From the NCBI GenBank assembly GCA_964423615.1, contig CAYRFQ010000034.1:1-64000 (forward strand): 64,000 nucleotides of DNA, in the 5' to 3' direction. The stretch is from CAYRFQ01 sp964423615 (lineage in GTDB: Bacteria > Planctomycetota > Planctomycetia > Gemmatales > Gemmataceae). Below, one piece after another: positions 1 through 8,415 of the stretch. Numbering within the stretch: position 1 is the stretch's first letter; every line of letters begins with the position of its first letter. The notes beneath the pieces were generated by a model. It searched no databases. It was not told where the DNA came from and saw only the letters and a program-made list of their open reading frames with translations. The position numbers and the translations under genes are program-made.

Positions 1-310
1 GAAAAAGAAGAAAAACCGATCTCAAAATCGATCACCGTAGCGCTGTAGTACTAGAACAAGTCACGGACCATTGGTTGTTCCGTGGTCTTGGTCGGAACCG
101 CAAGGGTATTGGAATAAACAAGTGTCGTGTTTTGGTTTTTAAGCTCCGAAGGAACGATAGATCTTGGCCGTGGGTGTGAACCTACGGGCCGCAAATAACC
201 AGAACAAACACGGCTCTCATTCATCCGCCTCCGAGCGGCGGCAGATTCTAGCCACGGCCTGACGACCGTGTGCCAAGTTGGGCCATTGATTGTTTGCTCG
301 CGGAATAAAA
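1..310. other. Intergenic stretch, no gene seen
   Basis: No open frame here looks like a real protein on either strand. It lies downstream of the E1-alpha gene and may carry its transcript end. A weak hairpin (CACGGA/TCCGTG, about 62-84) is visible but has no T-run. Confidence 0.5.
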
Positions 311-1402
311 CTATTCCGACTTTTCATGGGGTAGTCCGGTATACTTCTCCGGATAGACCGCATCCACTTCACTTCTTTGATACGTATGCAGATAGATATC
401 TTCGGGCTTCGGACGGGGTTCATTGGCGACGGCGTCGGCAGCGTCGGCAGCTTCTTTCTGTGCCTCTTGAATAACTTGATCCACACCGGCTTGATCGAGA
501 ATGTCCCACTCAATGAGTTGCTTGCCAAATAGTTCGATACAGTCTGGTTGGTCATAAATGCGAATCGCTCCGCTCGACGACGAATGGCCGTGAAGCCGCG
601 AAACCATGGCTTCGAGCATGTACGGCTTACGTTCTTCGCGGCAATATTTCATGGCTCTTTCGATGGCGTGCCAGCTTGCAATGGGATCGTTGCCGTCGAC
701 GACTTCGCCGGGAATGCCGAAGGCCTTTCCGCGATCAATAACATTGGTTTCCGCGTGCACTGTCTCGTAAGGAGTCGAAATTCCATAGCCGTTATTCGAG
801 ACGATCATGAGCACGGGCAATTCGTGTCCGGGTCGCGTGCTCCAGATCATACACGAAGCAAAGTCGCCTTCGGCGGTCCCTGCATCTCCCCCCACGACGA
901 CCGTGAGCCCGTCCCCGCCGTGACGTTTTTGGACGTGGGCGGTTCCGGCGGCCATCGTGAATTGGATTTCGATGACAGAACTCACGGGCACGACGTTCCA
1001 TTCTCGCCTCGCGAAGTGTCCGGGAAAGTTTCTGCCGCGTGAGTGTGGGTCGGTGGCAGTCATCGCGATTTGTCGGATGCCGTCGATGAGTTCCATACCC
1101 ATACCAACCACGACGCCACTGTTACGATAGTGGAGGTGCAAATAGTCGTAGTCGGGACCTTCTCCTTTTTTAATCTGCATCCCGAGGGCCACGTTAAACG
1201 CTTCTTCGCCCGGGCCACCGATCCAAAAGTAACCCTCGCCCGACTTACTCATCTTGATCATCCGCTCTTCCATGGCCCTTGCCCGAGCCATGTTGCGGAG
1301 CAGTTGCTTGCAGACTTCGTCGGGCAATCGCTCGTGGATTTTCCCGTTTTCAGAAACGTTTGCGGTTGCTCCCGTTCCCTGGCCTGTTGTTTTTATGGTC
1401 AT
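311..1402 (-). CDS. 2-oxoacid dehydrogenase E1 component, alpha subunit (pyruvate or branched-chain)
   Basis: This is the thiamine-diphosphate-dependent alpha subunit of a pyruvate or branched-chain 2-oxoacid dehydrogenase complex, which decarboxylates the 2-oxoacid and passes the acyl group to E2 lipoate in the cytoplasm. The 363-residue length fits heterotetrameric E1-alpha. The thiamine-diphosphate/Mg motif is visible as GGDAGTAEGDF followed by SNNGYGIST, with the usual second G of GDG replaced by A. The phosphorylation-loop-like segment RLHGHSSSSG follows. The start at 1402 (MTIKTTGQG) is preferred over one 13 codons upstream because GAAAGGG sits at good spacing before it. The beta subunit is not in the window, and the gene's downstream side is empty, so the partner must lie elsewhere. 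Whether the substrate is pyruvate or a branched-chain oxoacid cannot be told. Confidence 0.9.
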   Translation of the reverse strand: MTIKTTGQGTGATANVSENGKIHERLPDEVCKQLLRNMARARAMEERMIKMSKSGEGYFWIGGPGEEAFNVALGMQIKKGEGPDYDYLHLHYRNSGVVVGMGMELIDGIRQIAMTATDPHSRGRNFPGHFARREWNVVPVSSVIEIQFTMAAGTAHVQKRHGGDGLTVVVGGDAGTAEGDFASCMIWSTRPGHELPVLMIVSNNGYGISTPYETVHAETNVIDRGKAFGIPGEVVDGNDPIASWHAIERAMKYCREERKPYMLEAMVSRLHGHSSSSGAIRIYDQPDCIELFGKQLIEWDILDQAGVDQVIQEAQKEAADAADAVANEPRPKPEDIYLHTYQRSEVDAVYPEKYTGLPHEKSE

Positions 1403-1625
1403 AGGCTTGCCCTTTCTAGTCCGATCTCGGTGACAACACACCGTACCTTAAGCACATCTTATATTCTTCGCGATTCCCGATTGGGTGTCAAAAGAAACAA
1501 AGGAACCGCCGGACGAGCCGACGATTCCTCACTGCATTATATTGCTAGAAATCTCTCGGGCAGTTTCGTCTTCGTCAACGGATCGCCGATGAGAGCAGAT
1601 CTCGTTGAGGTTAATCCGTTTTCCT

Positions 1626-2882
1626 TTATTCCTCCAATGGCTTGACCACCCACAACAAGAACGTCGGATTCACCGACTCGAACCGAATTGTCTCCATTTG
1701 TTCGGTTGCCCGCGACAAGTTCACGAGCAGAGAGTTGACCGGCTGGATCAGCCGTTTCAAGACGGTATACACCGCAGACAACCTCTCGATCGTCGCGACG
1801 TTCACGACCAGACGCCCTCCGGGCAAGAGGCTTTCGTAAGCCGACTCAATCAACCTCACCACTTCTTGACCGGTCCCGCCAACGAAAATCGCATCCGGAC
1901 GAGGCAGGTCCGAAAAGACGCCTGGAGCCGTGCCGTGAATCGCTTTGACGTTTTTGACATCAAACGTCTCGGCGTTGGCGAGGATCAAGTGATAGTCGGC
2001 CGCTTCTTGTTCGATGGCGTAGACCATTCCCGGCTTGGACAATTGAGCGGCTTCGAGCGCGAGCGAACCGGAGCCCGCGCCAATGTCCCAAACGACTGTC
2101 CCGGGTTGGATGTCCATTTCGGCAAGAGCCAGTGCCCGAACTTCGGCTTGGGTAATCAGACCGCTCTTGGGTCGGCTTTGAGCGAATACGTCGTCGGGGT
2201 TGCCGAAAACGCGAAACGAACTTGGCTCGCGTCGCTGGTCGGGGCGATTTGGCAGTCGCTTTAGAATCATGACGCTCATGGGCGAAAATTCGATCTCGGC
2301 AATCTCGTCCAGTTCGCCTTGAGTCACCCGTTCGTCTGGCCCGCCCAAGTTTTCACAGACATAAGCGCGAAAGTAATCGAGCCCTCGCGAAAGGAGCTGT
2401 TTCGCAATCGACGAAGGGTCCTCCGTTTCGCTCGGGAACATGCCCACGACTTCGGCGATCCGGATTCGGTCCAGCACCGACGAAAGGGGATGTGTCGCAA
2501 GGTTCGTCAAGTACGCCTCTTCCCAACTTTCCTTAACGCGAGCGAATGCATCTTGCATGCTGCTGACGTGGGGAAAGACTTCGAAGTTGTCTTTGCCGAG
2601 TCGATCGCAGAGGTATCGAGCGACTCCGTAAAACAACGGATCACCTATCGCCACCACGACCATACGTTTTTTACCGAGGTTCTCTTCGAGAGTCCGTACG
2701 ACCTCGGGCAAATCGGGACCGACCCGAACGGGTTCTCCTCGTACGTTCCCAAGAAGGCTCAGGGCTTGGTCTGAGCCCAGTAGCATTTCGGCTTCTTCCA
2801 ATATCCTTCGGGCGTGCCCTGTCAGCCCGGTCTCGCCATCGCTTCCGACACCGATGATGTATATCTTCAGGGAATCAGGCAT
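1626..2882 (-). CDS. cobL: Precorrin-6Y C5,15-methyltransferase (decarboxylating), CbiE-CbiT fusion
   Basis: It catalyses two SAM-dependent methylations (C5, C15) and the C12 acetate decarboxylation in corrin ring synthesis, in the cytoplasm. The 418-residue product has both domains: an N-terminal CbiE-type tetrapyrrole methylase starting IYIIGVGSDGETGLT with the VAIGDPLFYGVARYL loop at about residues 75-95, and a C-terminal CbiT domain with SAM motif VWDIGAGSGSLALEAA at about 240 and IFVGGTGQ at about 315. The ATG at 2882 is chosen because GGAGG lies 8-9 bases upstream; a GTG five codons earlier has no such site. No other cobalamin genes are nearby, so it is an isolated pathway gene here. 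The neighbouring E1-alpha gene is on the same strand but separated by about 220 bp. Confidence 0.92.
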   Translation of the reverse strand: MPDSLKIYIIGVGSDGETGLTGHARRILEEAEMLLGSDQALSLLGNVRGEPVRVGPDLPEVVRTLEENLGKKRMVVVAIGDPLFYGVARYLCDRLGKDNFEVFPHVSSMQDAFARVKESWEEAYLTNLATHPLSSVLDRIRIAEVVGMFPSETEDPSSIAKQLLSRGLDYFRAYVCENLGGPDERVTQGELDEIAEIEFSPMSVMILKRLPNRPDQRREPSSFRVFGNPDDVFAQSRPKSGLITQAEVRALALAEMDIQPGTVVWDIGAGSGSLALEAAQLSKPGMVYAIEQEAADYHLILANAETFDVKNVKAIHGTAPGVFSDLPRPDAIFVGGTGQEVVRLIESAYESLLPGGRLVVNVATIERLSAVYTVLKRLIQPVNSLLVNLSRATEQMETIRFESVNPTFLLWVVKPLEE

Positions 2883-3007
2883 CTCATGAGCCTCCACACT
2901 TTTCTTCCAGCTTCTTGTCTGCCAATGGCTCCTCCATCAAGATAAGGGAACGCGGTCGAGTCGTCCCCAGGTGGCCGCAGAAATTCAAAATTCGATGGAG
3001 GAATCTT

Positions 3008-3889
3008 ATGCTCACACAAATGCTATTATCCATGCTCGTTGTCATGACGCCAGGTTTCGATGCGGGGAAACAGAAGGGCTATCCGAACGGGAAAGTGCTG
3101 GTGGAAGCTGAGGAACTGAAACGGCTGGTGGCAAAGGTCAAGCAGGAACCAGTTCTCCATGTCCTGGACGCAAGGTCGAAGAAGGCCTATCAGAAAGATC
3201 ACGTCCAGGGGGCCAGGTGGGCTGACGTGAAAGGGCTGTCCAAGTTGTCACTCCAATGGCATGACGAGTCACGGATACAGCCTCTTTTTTCGTACCCCAA
3301 GAAGTCCCGTATCGTGGTTTACGACGATGGCTCCATAGCGAGTGCTGCGAGACTCTGGTGGTTGTTGCGTTATATGGGTTTCACCAATGTCCAACTGCTT
3401 AACGGAGGGTATCCGGCGTATACGAAAGCAGGAGGCAAGACGAACGACGCTAGTATCCTGGAAAGCACCTTCTCCGGTGAGCAGGCGTTGGACCGCCAGG
3501 TTTTGGCGACGAAAAAAGACGTCCTTGGGGTTCTCAAGACCAAAAAAGCCCAGATCATCGATTCCCGAAGTGAAGGCGAATTTTGTGGGACGGTCAAGAA
3601 GGCCAAGCGAAGTGGGTCCATACCTGGCGCGATCAATTTGGATTGGGTCGAACTACTCGAGAAGAAGACCAAGAAGTTCAAAAGCCCGAGCGAACTCAGC
3701 CAACTCTTCCAGAAAGCGGGTATCGACTTGAAGAAACCACTGATCACCCATTGTCAATCGGGTGGCCGGGCTTCGGTGATGATGTTTGCCCTGGAACTCA
3801 TGGGTGCCAAACAAGTCAAGAATTACTATCGCGGTTGGTCCGAATGGGGCAACGAGGAAGACACCCCGGTCGTGCGTCCAAAGCGTTGA
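3008..3889 (+). CDS. Exported two-domain rhodanese (thiosulfate/3-mercaptopyruvate sulfurtransferase)
   Basis: A tandem rhodanese that transfers sulfane sulfur from thiosulfate or mercaptopyruvate to an acceptor. The N-terminal half (about residues 25-140) is the inactive rhodanese fold with LDARSKKAYQKDHVQGA. The C-terminal half carries the active-site loop THCQSGGRAS, whose Cys (about residue 253) accepts the sulfur. The CQSGGR loop differs from the CGTGVTA of classical mercaptopyruvate enzymes, so substrate choice is open. The start at 3008 follows a GGAGGAATCTT site and gives a hydrophobic leader (MLTQMLLSMLVVMTPGF), suggesting export or anchoring; a longer frame to 2915 lacks a ribosome site. 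The gene is divergent from cobL and convergent with the patatin gene. Confidence 0.88.
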   Translation: MLTQMLLSMLVVMTPGFDAGKQKGYPNGKVLVEAEELKRLVAKVKQEPVLHVLDARSKKAYQKDHVQGARWADVKGLSKLSLQWHDESRIQPLFSYPKKSRIVVYDDGSIASAARLWWLLRYMGFTNVQLLNGGYPAYTKAGGKTNDASILESTFSGEQALDRQVLATKKDVLGVLKTKKAQIIDSRSEGEFCGTVKKAKRSGSIPGAINLDWVELLEKKTKKFKSPSELSQLFQKAGIDLKKPLITHCQSGGRASVMMFALELMGAKQVKNYYRGWSEWGNEEDTPVVRPKR

Positions 3890-3902
3890 TTGTGGGCGAG
3901 TC

Positions 3903-3927
3903 GCGGCAAGTTGTTGGTGCTTGCCGC
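3903..3927. terminator. Hairpin between convergent rhodanese and patatin genes
   Basis: A perfect 8-bp stem GCGGCAAG/CTTGCCGC with a 9-nt loop sits in the 70-bp gap between two convergent genes. It has no strong T-run on either side, so it is a probable bidirectional transcript-end structure rather than a textbook terminator. Confidence 0.5.
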
Positions 3928-3959
3928 TAACCGGAACAATTCGAAAGAGTTGGAGGTGA

Positions 3960-6179
3960 TTATTTGGTTGCCTCAAGGGCCTTCGTGATCCGATCGATCT
4001 GATAATCGAGATAGGCGATGAAATCAACGGCGGTAACCCCTCGTGGCATCTTTTCTTCCACTTGTCCGTCGATTACTAGCTTTTGGATGGTTTCCGGGTC
4101 AACCTTGCCCGGTTGAGTGGTGAACCTGTCTGGTTTGATCCCCGACTTGGTCCACTTTGACAGTGGGCTAAATTTGGGTTGACCCAACAACGCCATAAAG
4201 CCTTCGACGGCTCGGTCTTCGACGATCAACAATCGCCCGTAGTAGAGTTCGTAGAAATCCAGATAAGCTTTGCGAACTTTCTTGCCGTCTTCGCCTTCGA
4301 AGGCTCCCTCCTTCGGGGCAGCCAAGAATGTTTCGATGACTTTCTTGGCGTCCTGATAACCTTTTTTGCGCCGTTTGGCAAAGACCCGTTGATAGGCGTT
4401 GAGTTTCTTCTCGGTAATACGCTTTTCAAGATTAGCTAAATCGAGTTTTTGAATTCGCTTCTTTCCCTGATTCCTCCAAAGCGACCGATAGAGCAACAAA
4501 GCACTTTCAATCGAGTTTCGCAGGTTTGCCGGGGGTGGTTGGTCGATCTTCGCTTCCCAATCCGCAAATCCCTTCGGAATCACCTCGGCGAGTTTGTAGA
4601 GTTTTTGTCGCTCAATCCCTTCGGTTGGAGGGACTGGCGCCTCCTTCAGAACATAGTTACCAAGAGACAGCGATCGTTTCTTGTTTTCTTCCTTGTTCTG
4701 GAAGGGAAAGCCGCTTTTCAATGGTGGAGTCGCAAGGATACTCAACTTGCTCGTCGGCGTAATGTACTGATCGTACTGAGCATTAATCAAAGTCGTGGCA
4801 AGGTCTTCGGCCTCTTTGAGTGCAGCCTCCTTCTCGTCAAGTGTGTCTACGAGTTGTTGCGACTGCTTCCAAGTCACAACCGAGAAGATCGCCAGTCCAA
4901 CCAACAACGCCGCGACTAAACCGACTAGCCAAAACTTGAATTTCCAGATGGTTCCGATGGACAATCGTTTCAACAAAGAGCCACGAACCTCTTTGGCTAC
5001 GAGCGATGGCGTAGTCCCTGTGAATTGTTGTTCCTTGGATTCTCGCTGCTGTGTGGACATTCCGAAGTGTTCGGTGCAAAGTTGCTTGAGTAACTCCGTT
5101 GTCATCGAAGGTAACTGTTGGAGAGGTTGATCCTTGGACCGCAGAACGTTTCGCTCTGTTTTTTCGATGTCGAGGAATTCGTAGAGGACTTTGCCGTCCG
5201 AAAACGCTTGCTTGTGATCGTCAAGATGCTCGAGATCATCCAGGTGGACGTCTTTATCCAGCATCGTCGTCGTGCGCAGATACTTGGTGATCTTGATGGG
5301 TCTGGCGAAGACGCTATGAAACTGATGCATCAACTCGGACGAGGAGCCCATCAAGGCAGACATTGCATTGCCAATCGTGTCGGTAAAAATCCAGTCTGAG
5401 CGTTCCTCGACATCGATCGTGTAGTGATGTTCGCCGCAACTGAGGGAGACGACTTGGATAGGCCATTCGGTTTGTTCGATGGCTTCCTTGTTACGGTTGG
5501 GGGTCATGCGGAGCAAGGCCACGCCGAAGGCCGCTGGATTCACCAGGCCGGTCACTCCGCCATCGCAATAAATTCCATAGAGGTCACCCTTGGGATTCTC
5601 GTTCGCCTCGCCTTGGTGCTTGTAGAACGCTCGCGGTGCGAAATAATATGGTGCAGAACAACACGCCGTTACGATGTCGGCGAGGAGGGCTCCTTCCAAT
5701 CCGTCGTCGTGGTAGAGGTGCTCCTTGTACGTTGGGTTCGTCGAAAGAAAGGCGACTCGTCCGTGGGATTCATTTCGGACCATGACAACCAGGTCGGGTT
5801 CGTCGTCGGAGTGATTCAAGTCCCGCCACGTCAAGTCTTGGCCACCTGCGAACTTCTTGAGTTCTTCTGCAAGGATATCACGCAAGATGTAGGCGTCGTA
5901 TTTGAAAAACAGTGGTGAGTTCCACCACGAAGTCCCCTTGAAGATTTGACGCAGACATTTCTCGTACAGACTCTTGATGTCCTTCGCGGGCATCCCGAGC
6001 TTCAGCGCCACCGAAACGATCGCTCCCGTCGACGTCCCGATAAACATCGAAAATTCGCCGGTGTCTTTCAAACACGTTCCATCGAAGCAATCGGCTTCCA
6101 AACATTCCAAAATGGGGAGATAGATGAGTCCAAGGGAGCCCCCTCCGTCCAACGACAAGATGCGATTTTGGTCAGTCAT
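3960..6179 (-). CDS. Patatin-like phospholipase with C-terminal membrane anchor and extension
   Basis: A patatin-family lipid acyl hydrolase using a Ser-Asp dyad. The anion-hole motif DGGGSLG is at about residues 10-16, the nucleophile elbow GTSTG at about 50-54, and the catalytic Asp motif CDGGV at about 205. After the roughly 400-residue catalytic half comes one clear transmembrane helix (FWLVGLVAALLVGLAIFSVV, about residues 413-436). A further 300-residue Lys/Glu-rich region follows that I do not recognise. At 739 residues it is about twice the length of a plain bacterial patatin. By helix position the lipase half would be cytosolic and the tail on the other side, or the reverse; the sequence does not settle this. 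The start at 6179 is set by GTTGGAGGACTGT before the ATG. No cyclase or effector partner sits beside it, so an anti-phage role is not supported by context. Confidence 0.85.
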   Translation of the reverse strand: MTDQNRILSLDGGGSLGLIYLPILECLEADCFDGTCLKDTGEFSMFIGTSTGAIVSVALKLGMPAKDIKSLYEKCLRQIFKGTSWWNSPLFFKYDAYILRDILAEELKKFAGGQDLTWRDLNHSDDEPDLVVMVRNESHGRVAFLSTNPTYKEHLYHDDGLEGALLADIVTACCSAPYYFAPRAFYKHQGEANENPKGDLYGIYCDGGVTGLVNPAAFGVALLRMTPNRNKEAIEQTEWPIQVVSLSCGEHHYTIDVEERSDWIFTDTIGNAMSALMGSSSELMHQFHSVFARPIKITKYLRTTTMLDKDVHLDDLEHLDDHKQAFSDGKVLYEFLDIEKTERNVLRSKDQPLQQLPSMTTELLKQLCTEHFGMSTQQRESKEQQFTGTTPSLVAKEVRGSLLKRLSIGTIWKFKFWLVGLVAALLVGLAIFSVVTWKQSQQLVDTLDEKEAALKEAEDLATTLINAQYDQYITPTSKLSILATPPLKSGFPFQNKEENKKRSLSLGNYVLKEAPVPPTEGIERQKLYKLAEVIPKGFADWEAKIDQPPPANLRNSIESALLLYRSLWRNQGKKRIQKLDLANLEKRITEKKLNAYQRVFAKRRKKGYQDAKKVIETFLAAPKEGAFEGEDGKKVRKAYLDFYELYYGRLLIVEDRAVEGFMALLGQPKFSPLSKWTKSGIKPDRFTTQPGKVDPETIQKLVIDGQVEEKMPRGVTAVDFIAYLDYQIDRITKALEATK

Positions 6180-6909
6180 ACAGTCCTCCAACAATCGACG
6201 ATGCAATTACGGACAGATTCTGACGGGATGTTAGACTACGATGCGGCAACAACACTCGCGTTTTGACTGTAGCTCTGTGAGGACCGCAAACAACGGAACT
6301 CATTCGCCACACTCGAAGGAACATGAGTGAGTCGCGTACTCTTCCTTCCGTGGAGACTGGCATCAATTCTGGTTTGTCCAGTCACTTTAGCTACGTTCGA
6401 CACGACAATCAACCACACAGAGCGGAATTCAATAATAAAAAACTTAGTCGCCACCACTTTTCTCATAAACACCAAAAGCAAAACCAATACCGTTTGTCCA
6501 TCGTCTTCATTGGAATATCAGGCCTTTTCGCCAAAACAAGTCGATGAAATTCTGTTCGACAGTCTTGTAACCAGTTTTTGACGAAGCTCTCTACGATAAA
6601 AATGGTGATTACTTACTCACTTAGCACTAAAGAATCGAGGCCTGGTTCAAAACAGGGTAACACTTTTTGAGCCTGTGGTTTGTTAGCCTTTAGCTGCAAG
6701 CCATTGTTATGAAACATCTTACTTTTTGAAGCTGCCTTGGCTTTGTCTTGCAAAGTGTTACCCTGGGACCTTGGATAATGAACCATGCCAGAATCGACAA
6801 CGGTTCCAGCGATTTGGGCCGTCTGAACTGTTCGGATTTGATTTCTCGCACAAAATAATGTTGGTGTGGTATTTGTGATCTCAAAGTTGCCTACTGTATG
6901 GTTCCGACA
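6180..6909. other. Intergenic 730 bp between divergent genes, contains a long-range inverted repeat
   Basis: No convincing coding frame. The stretch is AT-richer than its neighbours and should hold the promoters of the patatin gene and the downstream paralogue pair. Its only clear structure is the 14-bp inverted repeat annotated separately. Confidence 0.5.
6653..6765. repeat. 14-bp inverted repeat pair spanning 113 bp
   Basis: CAGGGTAACACTTT at 6653-6666 is repeated exactly as its reverse complement AAAGTGTTACCCTG at 6752-6765, with 85 bp between. The enclosed DNA is AT-rich and non-coding as far as I can see. It could be a very small non-autonomous element or the base of an RNA structure; a second copy was not seen in the window. 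Confidence 0.45.
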
Positions 6910-7581
6910 ATGACTGAAAAGCAGTGGCTCGCTTGCACGCGTCCGGACTGGATGTTGGAGCACGTGCGAACGAAGATGAGTCACCGGAAACTTCGATTGT
7001 TTGCTGTGGCCTGTTGTCGTCGAACGGAGCAGTTGTTCTTGGATGAGCGGTGCGACACGGCCGTCGAGGTCGCCGAGTTGTTCGCGGACGGACTCGCGAC
7101 ACAGGACGAGCGAAAACAGGCTGCGGAAGGTGTGCGTGCTTGTCGTCAGGGGCTCTCGGGCTTGGACGAGTCGTACAGGGCGGTCCGCGCTGCCCATCTG
7201 GCTGCCAGCTTCTTGTGCGCAGCTTTTCCGTTCGAATCAGCCCAGGCAGCCTTGACCTTTTGTCCTCGCGCAATTGGGTTCATGTCCGAGGACTATCTCA
7301 CAACGCAACGCCAAGAGGAAGAGCTTCATTGCCAACTATTGCGAGACATTGCCGGCAACCCATTTCAGAAAATCCGTCTGGACCGGACTTGGCTCACTTC
7401 GGATACGACGTTGTTGGCCCATGCCATTTACCAGAGAAAACGATTCGGTGATTTGCCCATTTTGGCCGATGCTCTTGAAGAGGCTGGATGTACGCATGAA
7501 GGCCTTCTGGCGCACTGCCGCGAAAACCAGACGCACGTTCGTGGTTGTTGGGTGATCGATCTGCTGTTGGGGAACTCGTAG
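6910..7581 (+). CDS. Uncharacterised planctomycete family protein (LPILADALEEAGC type), copy 1
   Basis: A 223-residue protein of a family I recognise from Gemmata-like genomes but which has no known function. Landmarks are the start MTEKQWLACTRPDWMLE, the block KLRLFAVACCRR, RDIAGNPFQKIRLDRTW near residue 155, and the ending LPILADALEEAGC followed by HVRGCWVIDLLL. The conserved CC in AVACCRR and the C-terminal Cys residues could bind metal or form a disulfide, but this is inference. There is no signal peptide. ATG 6910 matches the family start; an ATG four codons upstream is also possible and neither has a clear Shine-Dalgarno. The next gene begins 1 bp after the stop and encodes a paralogue, so the pair arose by tandem duplication and is probably co-transcribed. 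Confidence 0.75.
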   Translation: MTEKQWLACTRPDWMLEHVRTKMSHRKLRLFAVACCRRTEQLFLDERCDTAVEVAELFADGLATQDERKQAAEGVRACRQGLSGLDESYRAVRAAHLAASFLCAAFPFESAQAALTFCPRAIGFMSEDYLTTQRQEEELHCQLLRDIAGNPFQKIRLDRTWLTSDTTLLAHAIYQRKRFGDLPILADALEEAGCTHEGLLAHCRENQTHVRGCWVIDLLLGNS

Positions 7582-7582
7582 T

Positions 7583-8332
7583 ATGGCGATGTCAAGTGAA
7601 CACTGGAGTTTGTGTGGCGACCCGAATGAGATGCTGCGGGAGTTGAAGGACTACCCCAGCCCACGACCGTTCTGGCTGTTCTCCATAGAATGCTGCCGAC
7701 GCATCTGGCACATGCTCCCCGAAGAGCCGAGCCGCCAAGCCGTGGAAATGGCTCAACTGTGGGTCGATTCGAAGGCGTCGCGCAAGGAAGTCGAACGCGC
7801 TTACCTCGAGGCCTTTGAGACATCGCTCAACTACGAGCGATTCGCTGACCAGGAACTCCGTGTTCATGGGTATTACTACGATGCCAAAACGACTTCAGAA
7901 ATTGCCGCTCGCCGGTGCGCCGCCAACGTGGCCAAGTTGAGCATTGACGTGCATGCGATCTGGAACATTGCTTACGACGCCGCCACGGCGGCGGCTCGGG
8001 AATCGATTCCCGATTCTGCTCGCCGAGCGACCCAATCGCGCGTTTGGAACTCGGCTCGAGATCTGGAATTGGCAAACCAGTGCGACATTATTCGTGACAT
8101 TTTCGAATATCCCTTCGAACAAGTTCGTTTCGATCCACAATGGAAGAGCGAAGACGTCCACCGAATTGCCGAACTGATTTCCGAGAAGAACAACTTTTCC
8201 CAACTCCCGATATTGGCCGATGCCCTGGAAGAGGCTGGGTGCGACGAGGAGCTTATCCTTCACCATTGTCGTGAGGGACTGGGCCACGTACGCGGGTGTT
8301 GGGTCGTGGACCTCATACTTGCAAAGTCTTGA
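7583..8332 (+). CDS. Uncharacterised planctomycete family protein (LPILADALEEAGC type), copy 2
   Basis: A 249-residue paralogue of the preceding gene. It has the same order of blocks: SLCGDPNEMLRELK, then FSIECCRRIWHMLPEE, then RDIFEYPFEQVRFDPQW, then LPILADALEEAGC and HVRGCWVVDLILAKS. It is longer in the middle, with an alanine-rich helical segment (YDAATAAARES) that copy 1 lacks. The middle is much more divergent than the ends, suggesting an old duplication with a variable central part. Start and upstream stop are 1 bp apart, which implies translational coupling. Function is unknown. Confidence 0.75.
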   Translation: MAMSSEHWSLCGDPNEMLRELKDYPSPRPFWLFSIECCRRIWHMLPEEPSRQAVEMAQLWVDSKASRKEVERAYLEAFETSLNYERFADQELRVHGYYYDAKTTSEIAARRCAANVAKLSIDVHAIWNIAYDAATAAARESIPDSARRATQSRVWNSARDLELANQCDIIRDIFEYPFEQVRFDPQWKSEDVHRIAELISEKNNFSQLPILADALEEAGCDEELILHHCREGLGHVRGCWVVDLILAKS

Positions 8333-8415
8333 CGCCGGTCCGTTTGCTGGCCTCACTGTCATTGGGGTTGAGTTTTGTCGGAGGGTCGAGCCGGGCCCCA
8401 GATGGGAGCTTTCTG

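Noticed and set aside
3960..6179. Patatin as part of a CBASS or other anti-phage operon
   Set aside because: No cyclase, sensor or other defence gene adjoins it; its neighbours are a rhodanese and lineage-specific proteins.
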